Assembly (NCBI RefSeq): GCF_019145475.1
Contig: NZ_JAHTKI010000014.1
Span: forward strand, 1-64,000
Direction of reading: 5' to 3'
Origin: Pseudomonas botevensis
GTDB taxonomy: Bacteria > Pseudomonadota > Gammaproteobacteria > Pseudomonadales > Pseudomonadaceae
Length of the DNA stretch: 64,000 bases
Part shown: positions 8,085 through 17,803 of the stretch, piece after piece
How the letters are laid out: every line of letters begins with the position of its first letter
Numbering within the stretch: position 1 is the stretch's first letter
Position numbers and translations under genes: made by a program
Notes under the pieces: generated by a model
What the model saw: the letters and a program-made list of their open reading frames with translations, nothing else
Told to the model about the DNA's origin: nothing
Database searches by the model: none

Positions 8085-9119
8085 ATGGACCTTGTTATCG
8101 CGCGCCCCGAAGGCTTGTACTGCCCCGCCGGGGATTTCTATATCGATCCCTGGCGACCGGTCGAGCGCTCGGTCATCACCCATGCCCACGGCGATCACGC
8201 CCGCACCGGCAACGGGCATTACCTGGCCAGCAGCGCCAGCGAAGGGATTCTGCGCGCGCGTCTGGGCCAGGACATCAATCTGCAGACCCTGCCCTACGGC
8301 CAGCGCCTGACTCACCAGGGCGTCACCCTGAGTTTCCACCCGGCCGGGCATGTGCTCGGCTCGGCCCAGATTCGTCTGGAGTACGGCGGCGAAGTCTGGG
8401 TCGCCTCCGGTGACTACAAAATCGAGCCCGACGGCACCTGCGCGCCTTTCGAACCGGTGCGTTGCCACACCTTCATCACCGAATCGACCTTCGGCCTGCC
8501 GATCTACCGCTGGCAGCCGCAGGCGCAGGTGTTCGCCGAGATCAACCAGTGGTGGCAGGCGAACATCGCGCTCGGCAAGGCCAGCGTGCTGTTCTGCTAT
8601 TCCTTCGGCAAGGCCCAGCGGATTCTCCACGGCATCGACGAAACCCTCGGCCCGATCCTCAGCCACGGTGCGGTCGAGCCGTTGAACCGGGTGTACCGCG
8701 ACGCCGGGGTGTACCTGCCGCCGACGCTCTACGCCGGCGACGTGAAGAAGAACGACCCGCTGCTGCGCCAGGCGCTGATCATCGCCCCGCCCTCGGCCGG
8801 TGGCAGCAGCTGGATGCGCCGTTTCGGCGACTACAGCGACAGCTTCGCCAGTGGCTGGATGCGCTTGCGTGGCACGCGACGGCGGCGCGGCGTGGATCGC
8901 GGTTTCGTGCTCTCGGATCACGCCGACTGGCCCGGCCTGCTGTGGGCCATCGAACAGACCGGCGCGGAACGGGTGATGGTCACCCACGGCTCGATCGGCG
9001 TACTGGTGCGGCATCTGCGCGAACGCGGACTCGACGCCCAGGGTTTCAACACCGAATACGGTGACGACGAAGAGGACAACACCACCGCCGAACCGGCCAT
9101 TGCCGAGGTGCAACCATGA
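8085..9119 (+). CDS. Ligase-associated DNA exonuclease (MBL fold)
   Basis: The 344-residue product is a metallo-beta-lactamase/beta-CASP-type nuclease of the ligase-associated exonuclease family. The metal-binding signature HAHGDHARTGNGHY is near residue 35. Further conserved blocks are FHPAGHVLGSAQI, VASGDYKIEPDGTC, ITESTFGLP and LSDHADWPGLL. In P. putida the homologous four-gene cluster makes repair enzymes: this nuclease, a ligase, an Lhr helicase and a phosphoesterase. The stop overlaps the ligase start by 4 bp (ATGA), so the two are translationally coupled. Confidence 0.92.
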   Translation: MDLVIARPEGLYCPAGDFYIDPWRPVERSVITHAHGDHARTGNGHYLASSASEGILRARLGQDINLQTLPYGQRLTHQGVTLSFHPAGHVLGSAQIRLEYGGEVWVASGDYKIEPDGTCAPFEPVRCHTFITESTFGLPIYRWQPQAQVFAEINQWWQANIALGKASVLFCYSFGKAQRILHGIDETLGPILSHGAVEPLNRVYRDAGVYLPPTLYAGDVKKNDPLLRQALIIAPPSAGGSSWMRRFGDYSDSFASGWMRLRGTRRRRGVDRGFVLSDHADWPGLLWAIEQTGAERVMVTHGSIGVLVRHLRERGLDAQGFNTEYGDDEEDNTTAEPAIAEVQP

Positions 9120-10804
9120 AGGATTTCGCCGGGTTGTACGCCGAACTCGACGCCACCACGTCCAGCAACGCCAAACTTGCGGCCATGCAGGCCTATTTCG
9201 CCCAGGCCGCGCCGCAAGATGCCGCGTGGGCGGTGTACTTTCTGTCGGGCGGGCGGCCACGGCAATTGGTGCCGGTGCGAATCCTGCGGGAGTTGGCCGT
9301 GGAGGTGTCCGGGTTGACGCCCTGGCTATTCGAGGAAAGTTATCAGGCGGTGGGCGACCTGGCGGAAACCATCTCGCTGGTGCTGCCGGAAAATCCACAC
9401 ACTTCCGAAGCCGGCCTGGCGCAGTGGATCGAAGACAAACTGCTACCGCTGCGCGGTGAAACCCCGGACTACCTCTCCCGCCAGTTACCGCTGCTTTGGG
9501 CGCAACTGGACCGGCCGAGCCTGATGCTGTGCATCAAACTGATCACCGGCAGTTTTCGCGTCGGCGTCTCGAAACTGCTGGTGACCCGTGCCCTGGCGTC
9601 CATGGCCGGCCTCGACAGCAAACGCGTGGCGCAGCGGCTGGTGGGTTACACCGACCTGTCGAATCGCCCGGACGCCGCCAGCTATCTGAAACTGATCGCC
9701 CCCGAATCCAGCGACGAACACGCCCAACGCGGTGGCCAGCCTTATCCGTTCTTCCTCGCCCACGCATTGGCGCAACCGGTGGAACAGTTCGAAGCCCTCC
9801 TTGGACCAGCCAGCCACTGGCAGGTGGAATGGAAGTGGGATGGCATCCGCGCGCAAGTGGTCAAACGCGACGGACGGCTGTGGGTCTGGTCGCGGGGCGA
9901 AGAACTGGTGACCGAACGCTTTCCCGAACTCGACAGTCTGGTCCACGGTTTGCCCGACGGCACGGTGATCGACGGCGAAATCGTGGTCTGGAAAACTGCC
10001 CGGCCGAGCACCGAAGATGCCTTCGACCCGCAATCGTCAGCGCCACCGGCGGTGCAACCATTCGCCCTGCTCCAGCAGCGCATCGGCCGCAAGACTCTGG
10101 ACAAGAAGATCCTCGAAGAAGTGCCGGTGGTGGTACTCGCCTACGACTTGCTGGAATGGCAGGGCGAAGACTGGCGCAACCAGCCCCAGGCCAGGCGTCG
10201 CACGCAACTGGAGCAGGTCATCGCCCGCTGCAATAATCCGGTGCTGCTGCCCTCGCCCGTGCTGACCGGTGAAGACTGGTTCGATCTGGCGCGCCAGCGC
10301 GAGGCGTCACGGCGCCTTGGCGTCGAGGGCATGATGCTCAAGGCCCGGGATGCCTTATACGGTGTGGGCCGCACCAAGGACATGGGCGTGTGGTGGAAAT
10401 GGAAGGTCGACCCGTTCAGCGTCGACGCGGTGTTGATCTACGCCCAGCGTGGACACGGCCGGCGCGCCAGCCTGTACAGCGATTACACCTTCGCCGTGTG
10501 GGACGGCCCGCCCGAATCCAGCCAGCGGGCGCTGGTGCCGTTCGCCAAGGCCTATTCAGGGCTGACGGACGCGGAAATGCGCGAGGTCGACAGCATCGTG
10601 CGCAAAACCACGGTGGAAAAATTCGGCCCGGTCAGCAGCGTGAAACCGAGCCTGGTGTTCGAACTCGGCTTCGAAGGCATCGCCCTGTCCCGCCGCCACA
10701 AAAGCGGTATCGCCGTGCGCTTCCCGCGCATGCTGCGCTGGCGTCAGGACAAGACCGTCGACGAAGCGGACAGTCTGGCGACCTTGCAAGACCTGTTGGC
10801 CTGA
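9116..10804 (+). CDS. ATP-dependent DNA ligase
   Basis: The 562-residue enzyme has an N-terminal DNA-binding domain (about residues 1-200), an adenylation domain with the catalytic lysine in EWKWDGIRAQ (about residue 244), and a motif V-like WWKWKVDPF. The C-terminal OB-fold ends near GIAVRFPRMLRWRQDK. It is the ATP-dependent ligase of the ligase-associated repair cluster, additional to the NAD-dependent LigA expected elsewhere. It is coupled to the exonuclease, but its helicase partner lies 4.5 kb away beyond a transporter operon. Confidence 0.93.
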   Translation: MKDFAGLYAELDATTSSNAKLAAMQAYFAQAAPQDAAWAVYFLSGGRPRQLVPVRILRELAVEVSGLTPWLFEESYQAVGDLAETISLVLPENPHTSEAGLAQWIEDKLLPLRGETPDYLSRQLPLLWAQLDRPSLMLCIKLITGSFRVGVSKLLVTRALASMAGLDSKRVAQRLVGYTDLSNRPDAASYLKLIAPESSDEHAQRGGQPYPFFLAHALAQPVEQFEALLGPASHWQVEWKWDGIRAQVVKRDGRLWVWSRGEELVTERFPELDSLVHGLPDGTVIDGEIVVWKTARPSTEDAFDPQSSAPPAVQPFALLQQRIGRKTLDKKILEEVPVVVLAYDLLEWQGEDWRNQPQARRRTQLEQVIARCNNPVLLPSPVLTGEDWFDLARQREASRRLGVEGMMLKARDALYGVGRTKDMGVWWKWKVDPFSVDAVLIYAQRGHGRRASLYSDYTFAVWDGPPESSQRALVPFAKAYSGLTDAEMREVDSIVRKTTVEKFGPVSSVKPSLVFELGFEGIALSRRHKSGIAVRFPRMLRWRQDKTVDEADSLATLQDLLA

Positions 10805-11005
10805 TCCTCACGCGCCATTCCAGGGCATGGATTTTTCCGTGCCCGTTTTCGTGCACTCACCCCGCTGCACCCTCCCTTCCTACACCTTTTAAAACACTTG
10901 TTCGGGACTCTGGTTCGGAAATTGCTACTTTCTATAAGTCGTAAGCGTTCCAGTAACAATAATTCTGCGCCACAAGCGCTCATATTGGTTCTTAGGGATT
11001 GAATA

Positions 11006-11788
11006 ATGAAAAAAGCATTGCTGACCCTTTCTGCACTGGCGTTGTGCATGGCCGCCGGCTCCGCGCTGGCCAAGGAATACAAAGAGCTGCGTTTTGGCGT
11101 TGACCCTTCCTACGCACCGTTCGAGTCGAAAGCGGCCGATGGCAGCCTGGTGGGCTTCGACATCGATCTGGGCAACGCGATCTGCGCCGAGTTGAAGGTC
11201 AAGTGCAAATGGGTCGAAAGTGACTTCGACGGCATGATTCCGGGCCTGAAAGCCAATAAATTCGACGGTGTGATCTCGTCGATGACGGTGACCGAAGCTC
11301 GCGAAAAAGTCATCGACTTCTCCAGCGAACTGTTCTCCGGCCCGACCGCCTACGTGTCGAAAAAAGGCTCCGGCATCACTGATGACGTCGCGTCCCTGAA
11401 GGGTAAAACCGTCGGTTACGAGCAAGGCACCATCCAGGAAGCATACGCCAAGGCCGTGCTAGACAAGGCCGGGGTGAAAACCCAGGCCTATCAGAACCAG
11501 GATCAGGTGTACTCCGATCTGACCTCCGGCCGTCTCGACGCCGGTATCCAGGACATGCTGCAAGCCGAACTGGGCTTTTTGAAGTCGCCGCAGGGCGCCG
11601 ACTATGACGTCAGCAAGCCTGTCGACAACCATTTGCTGCCCGCCAAAACCGCTGTCGGTATTAAGAAAGGTAACACTGAGCTGAAAGCGCTTTTGGATAA
11701 AGGTATCAAAGCGTTACACGATGATGGCACCTACGCCACCATCCAGAAGAAACACTTTGGCGATCTGAATCTGTACAGCGGCAAATAA
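11006..11788 (+). CDS. Basic amino-acid ABC transporter, periplasmic binding protein
   Basis: The 260-residue protein has a Sec signal peptide (MKKALLTLSALALCMAAGSALA). It has the family-3 solute-binding fold of the Lys/Arg/Orn/His type, with FGVDPSYAPFESKAADGSLV, GFDIDLGNAIC and WVESDFDGMIPGLKANKFD. It is the first gene of a five-gene transporter operon. An intrinsic hairpin after its stop probably lets it be made in excess over the membrane parts. The exact substrate cannot be read from the sequence; arginine, ornithine, lysine or histidine are the candidates. Confidence 0.9.
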   Translation: MKKALLTLSALALCMAAGSALAKEYKELRFGVDPSYAPFESKAADGSLVGFDIDLGNAICAELKVKCKWVESDFDGMIPGLKANKFDGVISSMTVTEAREKVIDFSSELFSGPTAYVSKKGSGITDDVASLKGKTVGYEQGTIQEAYAKAVLDKAGVKTQAYQNQDQVYSDLTSGRLDAGIQDMLQAELGFLKSPQGADYDVSKPVDNHLLPAKTAVGIKKGNTELKALLDKGIKALHDDGTYATIQKKHFGDLNLYSGK

Positions 11789-11794
11789 TGCCCT

Positions 11795-11823
11795 GGCGCC
11801 CATCCTTCGATGGGCGCCTTTTT
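11795..11823 (+). terminator. Hairpin after the binding-protein gene (likely partial terminator)
   Basis: A perfect 10-bp stem (GGCGCCCATC / GATGGGCGCC) with a CTTC loop is followed by five T residues. It sits 7 bp after the binding-protein stop and 23 bp before the permease start. In family-3 ABC operons such hairpins reduce transcription of the downstream genes without ending it. Confidence 0.85.
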
Positions 11824-11846
11824 CATCCGATCAGGTTGCGCAATTC

Positions 11847-12575
11847 ATGTTCGAAAACCTCCTGCAAAATCTGGGGCTTTCCGCCTTCAGCCTCAAGGGC
11901 TTCGGTCCGTTGCTGCTGGAAGGCACCTGGATGACCATCAAATTATCGGCGTTGTCGCTGCTGGTGGCCGTGTTGCTCGGCCTGCTCGGCGCCAGTGCCA
12001 AACTGTCGAAAGTCAAAGTGCTGCGCCTGCCCGCCCAGCTCTACACCACGCTGATTCGCGGGGTGCCGGACCTGGTGCTGATGCTGCTGATCTTCTACAG
12101 CCTGCAAAGCTGGCTGACCTCGCTCACCGATTACATGGAATGGGAATACATCGAGATCGACCCGTTCAGTGCCGGGGTGCTGACCCTGGGTTTCATCTAC
12201 GGCGCGTATTTCACCGAAACCTTCCGTGGCGCGATCCTCGCGGTGCCCCGTGGCCAGGTTGAAGCCGCCACCGCCTATGGCCTCAAGCGCGGCCAGCGCT
12301 TTCGCTTCGTGGTGTTCCCGCAAATGATGCGCTTCGCCCTGCCCGGTATCGGCAACAACTGGATGGTGATGCTCAAGGCCACTGCGCTGGTATCGATCAT
12401 CGGCCTCGCCGATCTGGTCAAGGCCGCGCAGGACGCCGGCAAAAGCACCTATCAACTGTTCTACTTCCTGGTACTCGCCGCGTTGATCTACTTGCTCATC
12501 ACCAGTGCCTCCAACTTCATTCTGCGCCGGCTCGAACGCCGCTACGCCGCCGGTGCCCGGGAGGCCGTCCGATGA
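11847..12575 (+). CDS. Basic amino-acid ABC transporter permease (HisQ-type)
   Basis: This 242-residue inner-membrane permease has about five hydrophobic segments. The family loop that contacts the ATPase is read in RGAILAVPRGQVEAATAYGL. It forms the heterodimeric channel with the next gene product, whose start overlaps its stop by 4 bp (ATGA). The ribosome site before the ATG is weak, which fits low expression relative to the binding protein. Confidence 0.9.
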   Translation: MFENLLQNLGLSAFSLKGFGPLLLEGTWMTIKLSALSLLVAVLLGLLGASAKLSKVKVLRLPAQLYTTLIRGVPDLVLMLLIFYSLQSWLTSLTDYMEWEYIEIDPFSAGVLTLGFIYGAYFTETFRGAILAVPRGQVEAATAYGLKRGQRFRFVVFPQMMRFALPGIGNNWMVMLKATALVSIIGLADLVKAAQDAGKSTYQLFYFLVLAALIYLLITSASNFILRRLERRYAAGAREAVR

Positions 12576-13282
12576 TCGAACTCCTGCAGGAATACTGGAA
12601 AGCCTTCCTTTATACCGACGGTAACAACATCACCGGCCTGGCGATGACGATGTGGCTGCTCAGCGCGTCGATCTTCTTCGGTTTCATCGTGTCGATCCCG
12701 CTGTCGATCGCCCGCGTCTCGCCGCACTTCTACATCCGCTGGCCGGTGCAGTTCTACACCTACCTGTTTCGTGGCACGCCGCTCTACATCCAGTTGCTGA
12801 TCTGCTACACCGGGATCTACAGCCTGGCCGCCGTGCGCGCCCAGCCGATGCTCGACAGTTTCTTTCGCGATGCGATGAACTGCACGATCCTGGCCTTCGC
12901 CCTCAACACCTGCGCCTACACCACGGAGATTTTCGCCGGGGCGATCCGCAGCATGCACCACGGCGAAGTCGAAGCGGCCAAGGCCTATGGCCTGACCGGC
13001 TGGAAGCTGTATGCCTACGTGATCATGCCGTCGGCGCTGCGTCGTTCGTTGCCTTATTACAGCAACGAAGTGATCCTGATGCTGCACTCGACCACCGTGG
13101 CCTTCACCGCGACCATCCCGGACATCCTGAAAGTCGCACGGGACGCCAACTCCGCGACCTTCCTGACCTTCCAGTCGTTCGGCATCGCCGCGCTGATCTA
13201 CCTGACCGTCACCTTCGCGCTGGTCGGCCTGTTCCGCCTCGCCGAACGCCGATGGCTGGCCTTCCTCGGGCCGACCCACTAG
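12572..13282 (+). CDS. Basic amino-acid ABC transporter permease (HisM-type)
   Basis: The 236-residue product is the second permease, with about five membrane segments. It has the EAA-type loop GAIRSMHHGEVEAAKAYGLT and the FRGTPLYIQLLICYTGIY stretch typical of HisM/ArtM. It is translationally coupled to the HisQ-type gene and followed after 12 bp by the desuccinylase-like gene. Confidence 0.9.
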   Translation: MIELLQEYWKAFLYTDGNNITGLAMTMWLLSASIFFGFIVSIPLSIARVSPHFYIRWPVQFYTYLFRGTPLYIQLLICYTGIYSLAAVRAQPMLDSFFRDAMNCTILAFALNTCAYTTEIFAGAIRSMHHGEVEAAKAYGLTGWKLYAYVIMPSALRRSLPYYSNEVILMLHSTTVAFTATIPDILKVARDANSATFLTFQSFGIAALIYLTVTFALVGLFRLAERRWLAFLGPTH

Positions 13283-13294
13283 GACACCTTTGTA

Positions 13295-14413
13295 ATGCGC
13301 CACCAGATCCATGACTTGCTGGCCCCGCTGCCAGGGACCGCACGACAGATTCACAGCTTCCACTTCGGCCCCGAGAAGGCCAGGGGCAAGATCTACATTC
13401 AGTCTTCGCTGCACGCCGACGAACTGCCCGGCATGCTCGTGGCCTGGCACCTCAAGCAACGCCTGGCGGAGCTGGAAGCCGCCGGACGCCTGTGCAGCGA
13501 AATCGTCCTGGTGCCGGTCGCCAACCCGGTCGGCCTCGAACAGGTGCTGATGGATGTGCCGCTGGGCCGCTACGAACTGGAGAGCGGACAGAACTTCAAC
13601 CGCTGGTTCGTTGACCTCAGCGAGGAAATCGGCAACGACATCGAGGCGAAACTGGGCGACGACCCGCAGCGCAACCTCGACCTGATCCGCGCCAGCCTGC
13701 GCGCCGCCCTCGAACGCCAAACCGCCAGCACCCAACTGCAATCCCAGCGCCTGATCCTGCAACGGCTGGCCTGCGATGCGGACATGGTGCTGGACCTGCA
13801 CTGCGACTTCGAAGCCGTGGCCCACCTCTACACCACGCCCGAGGCGTGGTCACAGGTCGAGCCACTGGCGCGCTACATCGAGTCCCAGGCGAGCCTGCTG
13901 GCGACCGACTCCGGCGGCCAGTCGTTCGATGAATGCTTCACCCTGCTGTGGTGGCAATTGAAGGAGCGTTTCGGCGAACAGTTCGAGATCCCGCTCGGCA
14001 GTTTTTCCGTGACCGTGGAATTGCGCGGCCAGGGGGACGTCAGCCATCCGGTTGCCAGTCGCGACTGTCAGGCGCTGATCGATTATCTGGTTCACTTCGG
14101 CGCCATCGTCGGCGAGGCGAAACCGCTGCCGGCGCTGCCCTTTCCCGCCACGCCACTGGCCGGGGTCGAACCCGTCGCCACGCCGGTCGGCGGCTTGCTG
14201 GTGTACACCGCCACGCCCGGCCAGTACCTGGAAGCGGGGCAGCAGATCGCTGAAATCATCGATCCGATCAACAATCGGGTCACCCCTGTTCACTGCACCG
14301 CCGCCGGTCTCATGTACGCCCGCTCGCTGCGGCGCATGGCCACTGCCGGCATGGTGATCGCCCACGTCGCGGGCGCCGAAGCCTATCGCAGCGGCTACCT
14401 ACTTTCGCCTTGA
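13295..14413 (+). CDS. Succinylglutamate desuccinylase/aspartoacylase-family protein in a transporter operon
   Basis: The 372-residue product is an M14-like zinc hydrolase of the AstE/aspartoacylase family. Zinc ligands are visible in IQSSLHADELPGM (H and E) and DLDLHCDFEA (H), with a C-terminal beta-rich domain (GGLLVYTATPGQYLEAGQQI). A member of this family also lies inside the arginine/ornithine (aot) transporter operon of P. aeruginosa, between permease and ATPase as here. The substrate is unknown; an N-acylated or imported amino-acid derivative is a reasonable inference. Confidence 0.85.
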   Translation: MRHQIHDLLAPLPGTARQIHSFHFGPEKARGKIYIQSSLHADELPGMLVAWHLKQRLAELEAAGRLCSEIVLVPVANPVGLEQVLMDVPLGRYELESGQNFNRWFVDLSEEIGNDIEAKLGDDPQRNLDLIRASLRAALERQTASTQLQSQRLILQRLACDADMVLDLHCDFEAVAHLYTTPEAWSQVEPLARYIESQASLLATDSGGQSFDECFTLLWWQLKERFGEQFEIPLGSFSVTVELRGQGDVSHPVASRDCQALIDYLVHFGAIVGEAKPLPALPFPATPLAGVEPVATPVGGLLVYTATPGQYLEAGQQIAEIIDPINNRVTPVHCTAAGLMYARSLRRMATAGMVIAHVAGAEAYRSGYLLSP

Positions 14414-14426
14414 GGATGCCTGTCCC

Positions 14427-15191
14427 ATGTACAAACTGACCGTTGAAGGCCTGCACAAAAGCTATGGCGACCATCAGGTGCTCAAAGGCGTTTCGCTCAA
14501 GGCCAAGACCGGCGACGTGATCAGCCTGATCGGCGCCAGCGGCTCGGGCAAAAGCACCTTTTTGCGCTGCATCAACTTTCTCGAACAACCCAACGACGGC
14601 GCCATGAGCCTCGACGGCCAGCCGATCCGCATGGCCACCGACCGCCACGGCATGCACGTCGCCGATCCGAATGAACTGCAGCGTCTGCGCACGCGTCTGG
14701 CGATGGTGTTCCAGCACTTCAACCTGTGGAGCCACATGACCGTGCTGGAAAACATCACCATGGCCCCGCGCCGGGTGCTGGGTTGCAGCAAAGCCGAGGC
14801 CGACGAGCGTGCGCGGCGCTATCTGGACAAGGTCGGCCTGCCGGCGCGGGTCGCCGACCAGTACCCGGCATTTCTTTCCGGTGGTCAGCAGCAACGGGTG
14901 GCCATCGCCCGTGCGCTGGCGATGGAGCCGGAAGTCATGCTGTTCGACGAACCGACCTCGGCCCTGGACCCGGAACTGGTGGGCGAAGTGTTGAAGGTGA
15001 TTCAGGGCCTGGCCGACGAGGGCCGTACCATGATCATGGTGACCCACGAAATGAGCTTCGCCCGCAAGGTGTCGAGCCAGGTGTTGTTTCTGCACCAGGG
15101 CCTGGTGGAAGAGGAAGGCGCGCCGGAGGATGTGCTGGGCAATCCGAAAAGCGAACGCCTGAAGCAATTCCTCAGCGGCAACCTCAAGTAA
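14427..15191 (+). CDS. Basic amino-acid ABC transporter ATPase (HisP-type)
   Basis: The 254-residue ATPase has Walker A (GASGSGKSTFL), the Q-loop (VFQHFNLWSHMTVLEN), the signature motif LSGGQQQRVAIARAL, Walker B (EVMLFDEPTSALDPEL) and the switch histidine in VTHEMSFA. It energises the permease pair upstream. It is the last gene of the operon; no argR-type regulator follows, unlike the aot operon of P. aeruginosa. Confidence 0.93.
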   Translation: MYKLTVEGLHKSYGDHQVLKGVSLKAKTGDVISLIGASGSGKSTFLRCINFLEQPNDGAMSLDGQPIRMATDRHGMHVADPNELQRLRTRLAMVFQHFNLWSHMTVLENITMAPRRVLGCSKAEADERARRYLDKVGLPARVADQYPAFLSGGQQQRVAIARALAMEPEVMLFDEPTSALDPELVGEVLKVIQGLADEGRTMIMVTHEMSFARKVSSQVLFLHQGLVEEEGAPEDVLGNPKSERLKQFLSGNLK

Positions 15192-15208
15192 CACCGGACG
15201 CCGCCTCA

Positions 15209-15234
15209 GTGGGAACGGGCTTGCTCGTTCCCAC
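15209..15234. repeat. REP-like palindrome
   Basis: GTGGGAACGGGCTTGCTCGT plus its mirror image TTCCCAC forms a single REP hairpin between the transporter ATPase gene and the helicase gene. It marks the right boundary of the transporter block. Confidence 0.8.
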
Positions 15235-15316
15235 ATGCAATTGCCCATCGAAAATTAAACTTGTCCTGCCGCCGCGCGGTCACTGAAGGAACACCTTCGG
15301 AGCGCAAACGGCCGGC

Positions 15317-17803
15317 ATGGGCACATCTACCGACTTCGCCAGACTCTGGTTCAGCGCCCGCGACTGGAAGCCGTTCGTCTTCCAGAAACACGTGTGGGCA
15401 GCGGTCAAACGCGGCGAGTCGGGGCTGCTCCACGCCAGCACCGGCGCCGGCAAAACCTATGCGGTGTGGTTCGGCGCGCTCAATCGCTTCGCCTACCCCT
15501 CGCCTCCCGTTGAATCCACACGCAAGCGCAAGACCCCGGCCGAACCGCTGACCGTGCTGTGGATCACTCCGATGCGAGCCTTGGCCGCCGATACCGCCCG
15601 CGCCCTGCAAGCGCCGCTGGACGACCTGCACATCCCCTGGAGCGTCGGCCTGCGCACCGGTGACACCGGCAGCAGCGAGCGCGCCCGGCAGAACCGACGC
15701 CTGCCTACCACGCTGATCACCACTCCGGAAAGCCTGACCCTGATGCTCGCCCGCGCCGACGCTCACTCCGCGTTATCGACCTTGCGCATGGTGGTGGTCG
15801 ATGAATGGCACGAATTGCTCGGCAACAAGCGCGGCGTGCAACTGCAACTGGCCCTCGCCCGCCTGCGTCGCTGGCATCCGCAGTTGATCGTCTGGGGAGT
15901 GTCCGCAACCCTCGGCAATCAATCTCACGCCGAACAGGTGCTGATCCCACAGGGCGGTGGCGTAAGTATTCAGGGCCAGAACGAAAAATCGCTGAAGGTC
16001 GACACCCTGCTCCCACCGGCCATCGAGCGTTTTCCCTGGGCGGGGCACATCGGTCTGAAGATGTTGCCGCAGGTGGTCGCCGAGCTGGACGCCTGCGCCA
16101 GCAGCCTGGTGTTCACCAACACCCGGGCGCAGTCGGAAATCTGGTATCAGGCGTTGCTGGAGGCGCGACCGGACTGGGCCGGGTTGATCGCTCTGCATCA
16201 CAGTTCACTGTCCCGCGAAACCCGCGACTGGGTCGAGCAGGCGTTGAAGAACGGACAGCTCAAGGCCGTCGTCTGCACCTCAAGCCTGGACCTGGGCGTG
16301 GACTTCCTGCCGGTGGAGCGAGTGCTGCAAATCGGTTCGGCCAAAGGCGTCGCCCGGTTGATGCAACGCGCCGGGCGCTCCGGCCATGCCCCGGGCCGCA
16401 CCTCGCGGGTGACTCTGGTGCCGACTCACAGCCTGGAGCTGATCGAAGCGGCGGCGGCCCGGGATGCCGTGGCACAGCGGCGGATCGAACCACGCCTGTC
16501 ACCGCACAAACCACTGGATGTGCTGGTGCAACATTTGGTGAGCATGGCGCTGGGTGGTGGATTTTTACCCGATGAGCTGTACGAAGAAGTCCGTGGCGCT
16601 TGGGCGTATCGTGATCTGACTCCAGCGGACTGGGCCTGGGCGCTGGCTTTCGTACGTCATGGCGGGATGTCGCTGACAGCGTATCCGGATTATCGCCGGG
16701 TCGAACCGGACGAGCACGGTGTCTGGCGCGTGCCCGACGCGCGATTGGCACGCCGACACCGGATGAGCATCGGCACCATCGTCAGCGACGCCAGCATTCA
16801 TCTGAAGTTCTGGAGCAAGGGTGGCGGCGGCAAGCAATTGGGCAGCGTCGAGGAAGGTTTTATCGCCCGCCTCAAACCCGGTGACGGCTTCCTGTTCGCC
16901 GGACGCCTGCTGGAACTGGTGCGGGTGGAAAACATGACCGCCTACGTCAGGCGCAGCACCGCGAAGAAAGCCGCGGTGCCGCGCTGGAACGGCGGACGCA
17001 TGCCGCTTTCCAACGAACTGGCCGAAGCGGTGGTCAGACGTTTCAGCGCGGCGGCCCAGGGTGAGTTCGCCGGCCCGGAAATGCACGCCCTGCGCCCATT
17101 GCTGGAAACCCAGGCGCGCTGGTCCGGCCTGCCCGGCGCCGACAGCCTGCTGGTGGAGGTGTTGAAGTCCCGCGAAGGCTGGCACCTGTTTCTCTACCCG
17201 TTTGCCGGGCGCCAGGTGCATCTGGGGCTGGCGAGCCTGCTGGCCTGGCGGATCAGCCAGCGCCAGCCACTGACCTTCTCGATTGCGGTCAACGACTACG
17301 GCCTTGAGCTGCTCAGTGCCACGCCGATCGATTGGTCGCAGCAACTCGATGCCGCGCTGCTCAGCCCCGAGCGACTATTAATGGACGTGCTCGCCAGCCT
17401 CAACGCCGGAGAACTGGCCTTGCGGCGCTTTCGTGAAATCGCGCGGATCGCCGGCCTGGTGTTCAGCGGCTACCCCGGCGCGCCGAAAAGCACCCGCCAG
17501 GTCCAGGCCTCCAGCGGTCTGTTCTTCGAAGTGTTCAAGCAATATGACGCCGACAACCTGTTGCTGGCCCAGGCCGGGGAAGAAGTCCTGCGGGACGAGC
17601 TGGATATCCGTCGACTGGAACAGACGCTGGAGCGGATCAACCGGATGAAACTGGACATGCATCTGATTAAACGTCCCACACCACTGGGGTTTCCGCTGCT
17701 GGTGGAACGCATGCGCGAAAGCATGAGTTCGGAAAAACTCGCCGACCGTATCAGGCGCATGGTCGGTGACCTGGAGAAAAGCGCCGACGCGGGTAAATCC
17801 TGA
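15317..17803 (+). CDS. Ligase-associated DEXH-box helicase (Lhr-type)
   Basis: This 828-residue superfamily-2 helicase corresponds to the Lhr-Core size class. Visible motifs are Walker A (HASTGAGKTYAVW), motif II (VVVDEWHELLG), motif III (GVSATLGN) and motif VI (QRAGRSGHAPGR), followed by the winged-helix and beta-barrel parts of Lhr. Lhr proteins translocate on single-stranded DNA and unwind 3'-tailed duplexes. The stop overlaps the pdeM start by 1 bp (TGATG). Its usual partners, the ligase and exonuclease, lie upstream beyond the transporter operon. Confidence 0.93.
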   Translation: MGTSTDFARLWFSARDWKPFVFQKHVWAAVKRGESGLLHASTGAGKTYAVWFGALNRFAYPSPPVESTRKRKTPAEPLTVLWITPMRALAADTARALQAPLDDLHIPWSVGLRTGDTGSSERARQNRRLPTTLITTPESLTLMLARADAHSALSTLRMVVVDEWHELLGNKRGVQLQLALARLRRWHPQLIVWGVSATLGNQSHAEQVLIPQGGGVSIQGQNEKSLKVDTLLPPAIERFPWAGHIGLKMLPQVVAELDACASSLVFTNTRAQSEIWYQALLEARPDWAGLIALHHSSLSRETRDWVEQALKNGQLKAVVCTSSLDLGVDFLPVERVLQIGSAKGVARLMQRAGRSGHAPGRTSRVTLVPTHSLELIEAAAARDAVAQRRIEPRLSPHKPLDVLVQHLVSMALGGGFLPDELYEEVRGAWAYRDLTPADWAWALAFVRHGGMSLTAYPDYRRVEPDEHGVWRVPDARLARRHRMSIGTIVSDASIHLKFWSKGGGGKQLGSVEEGFIARLKPGDGFLFAGRLLELVRVENMTAYVRRSTAKKAAVPRWNGGRMPLSNELAEAVVRRFSAAAQGEFAGPEMHALRPLLETQARWSGLPGADSLLVEVLKSREGWHLFLYPFAGRQVHLGLASLLAWRISQRQPLTFSIAVNDYGLELLSATPIDWSQQLDAALLSPERLLMDVLASLNAGELALRRFREIARIAGLVFSGYPGAPKSTRQVQASSGLFFEVFKQYDADNLLLAQAGEEVLRDELDIRRLEQTLERINRMKLDMHLIKRPTPLGFPLLVERMRESMSSEKLADRIRRMVGDLEKSADAGKS

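Noticed and set aside
7329..9398. 689-codon minus-strand frame
   Set aside because: It covers the end of quiP and the exonuclease gene in antisense, has no family features and has an Arg/Ala/Pro-rich composition typical of shadow frames.
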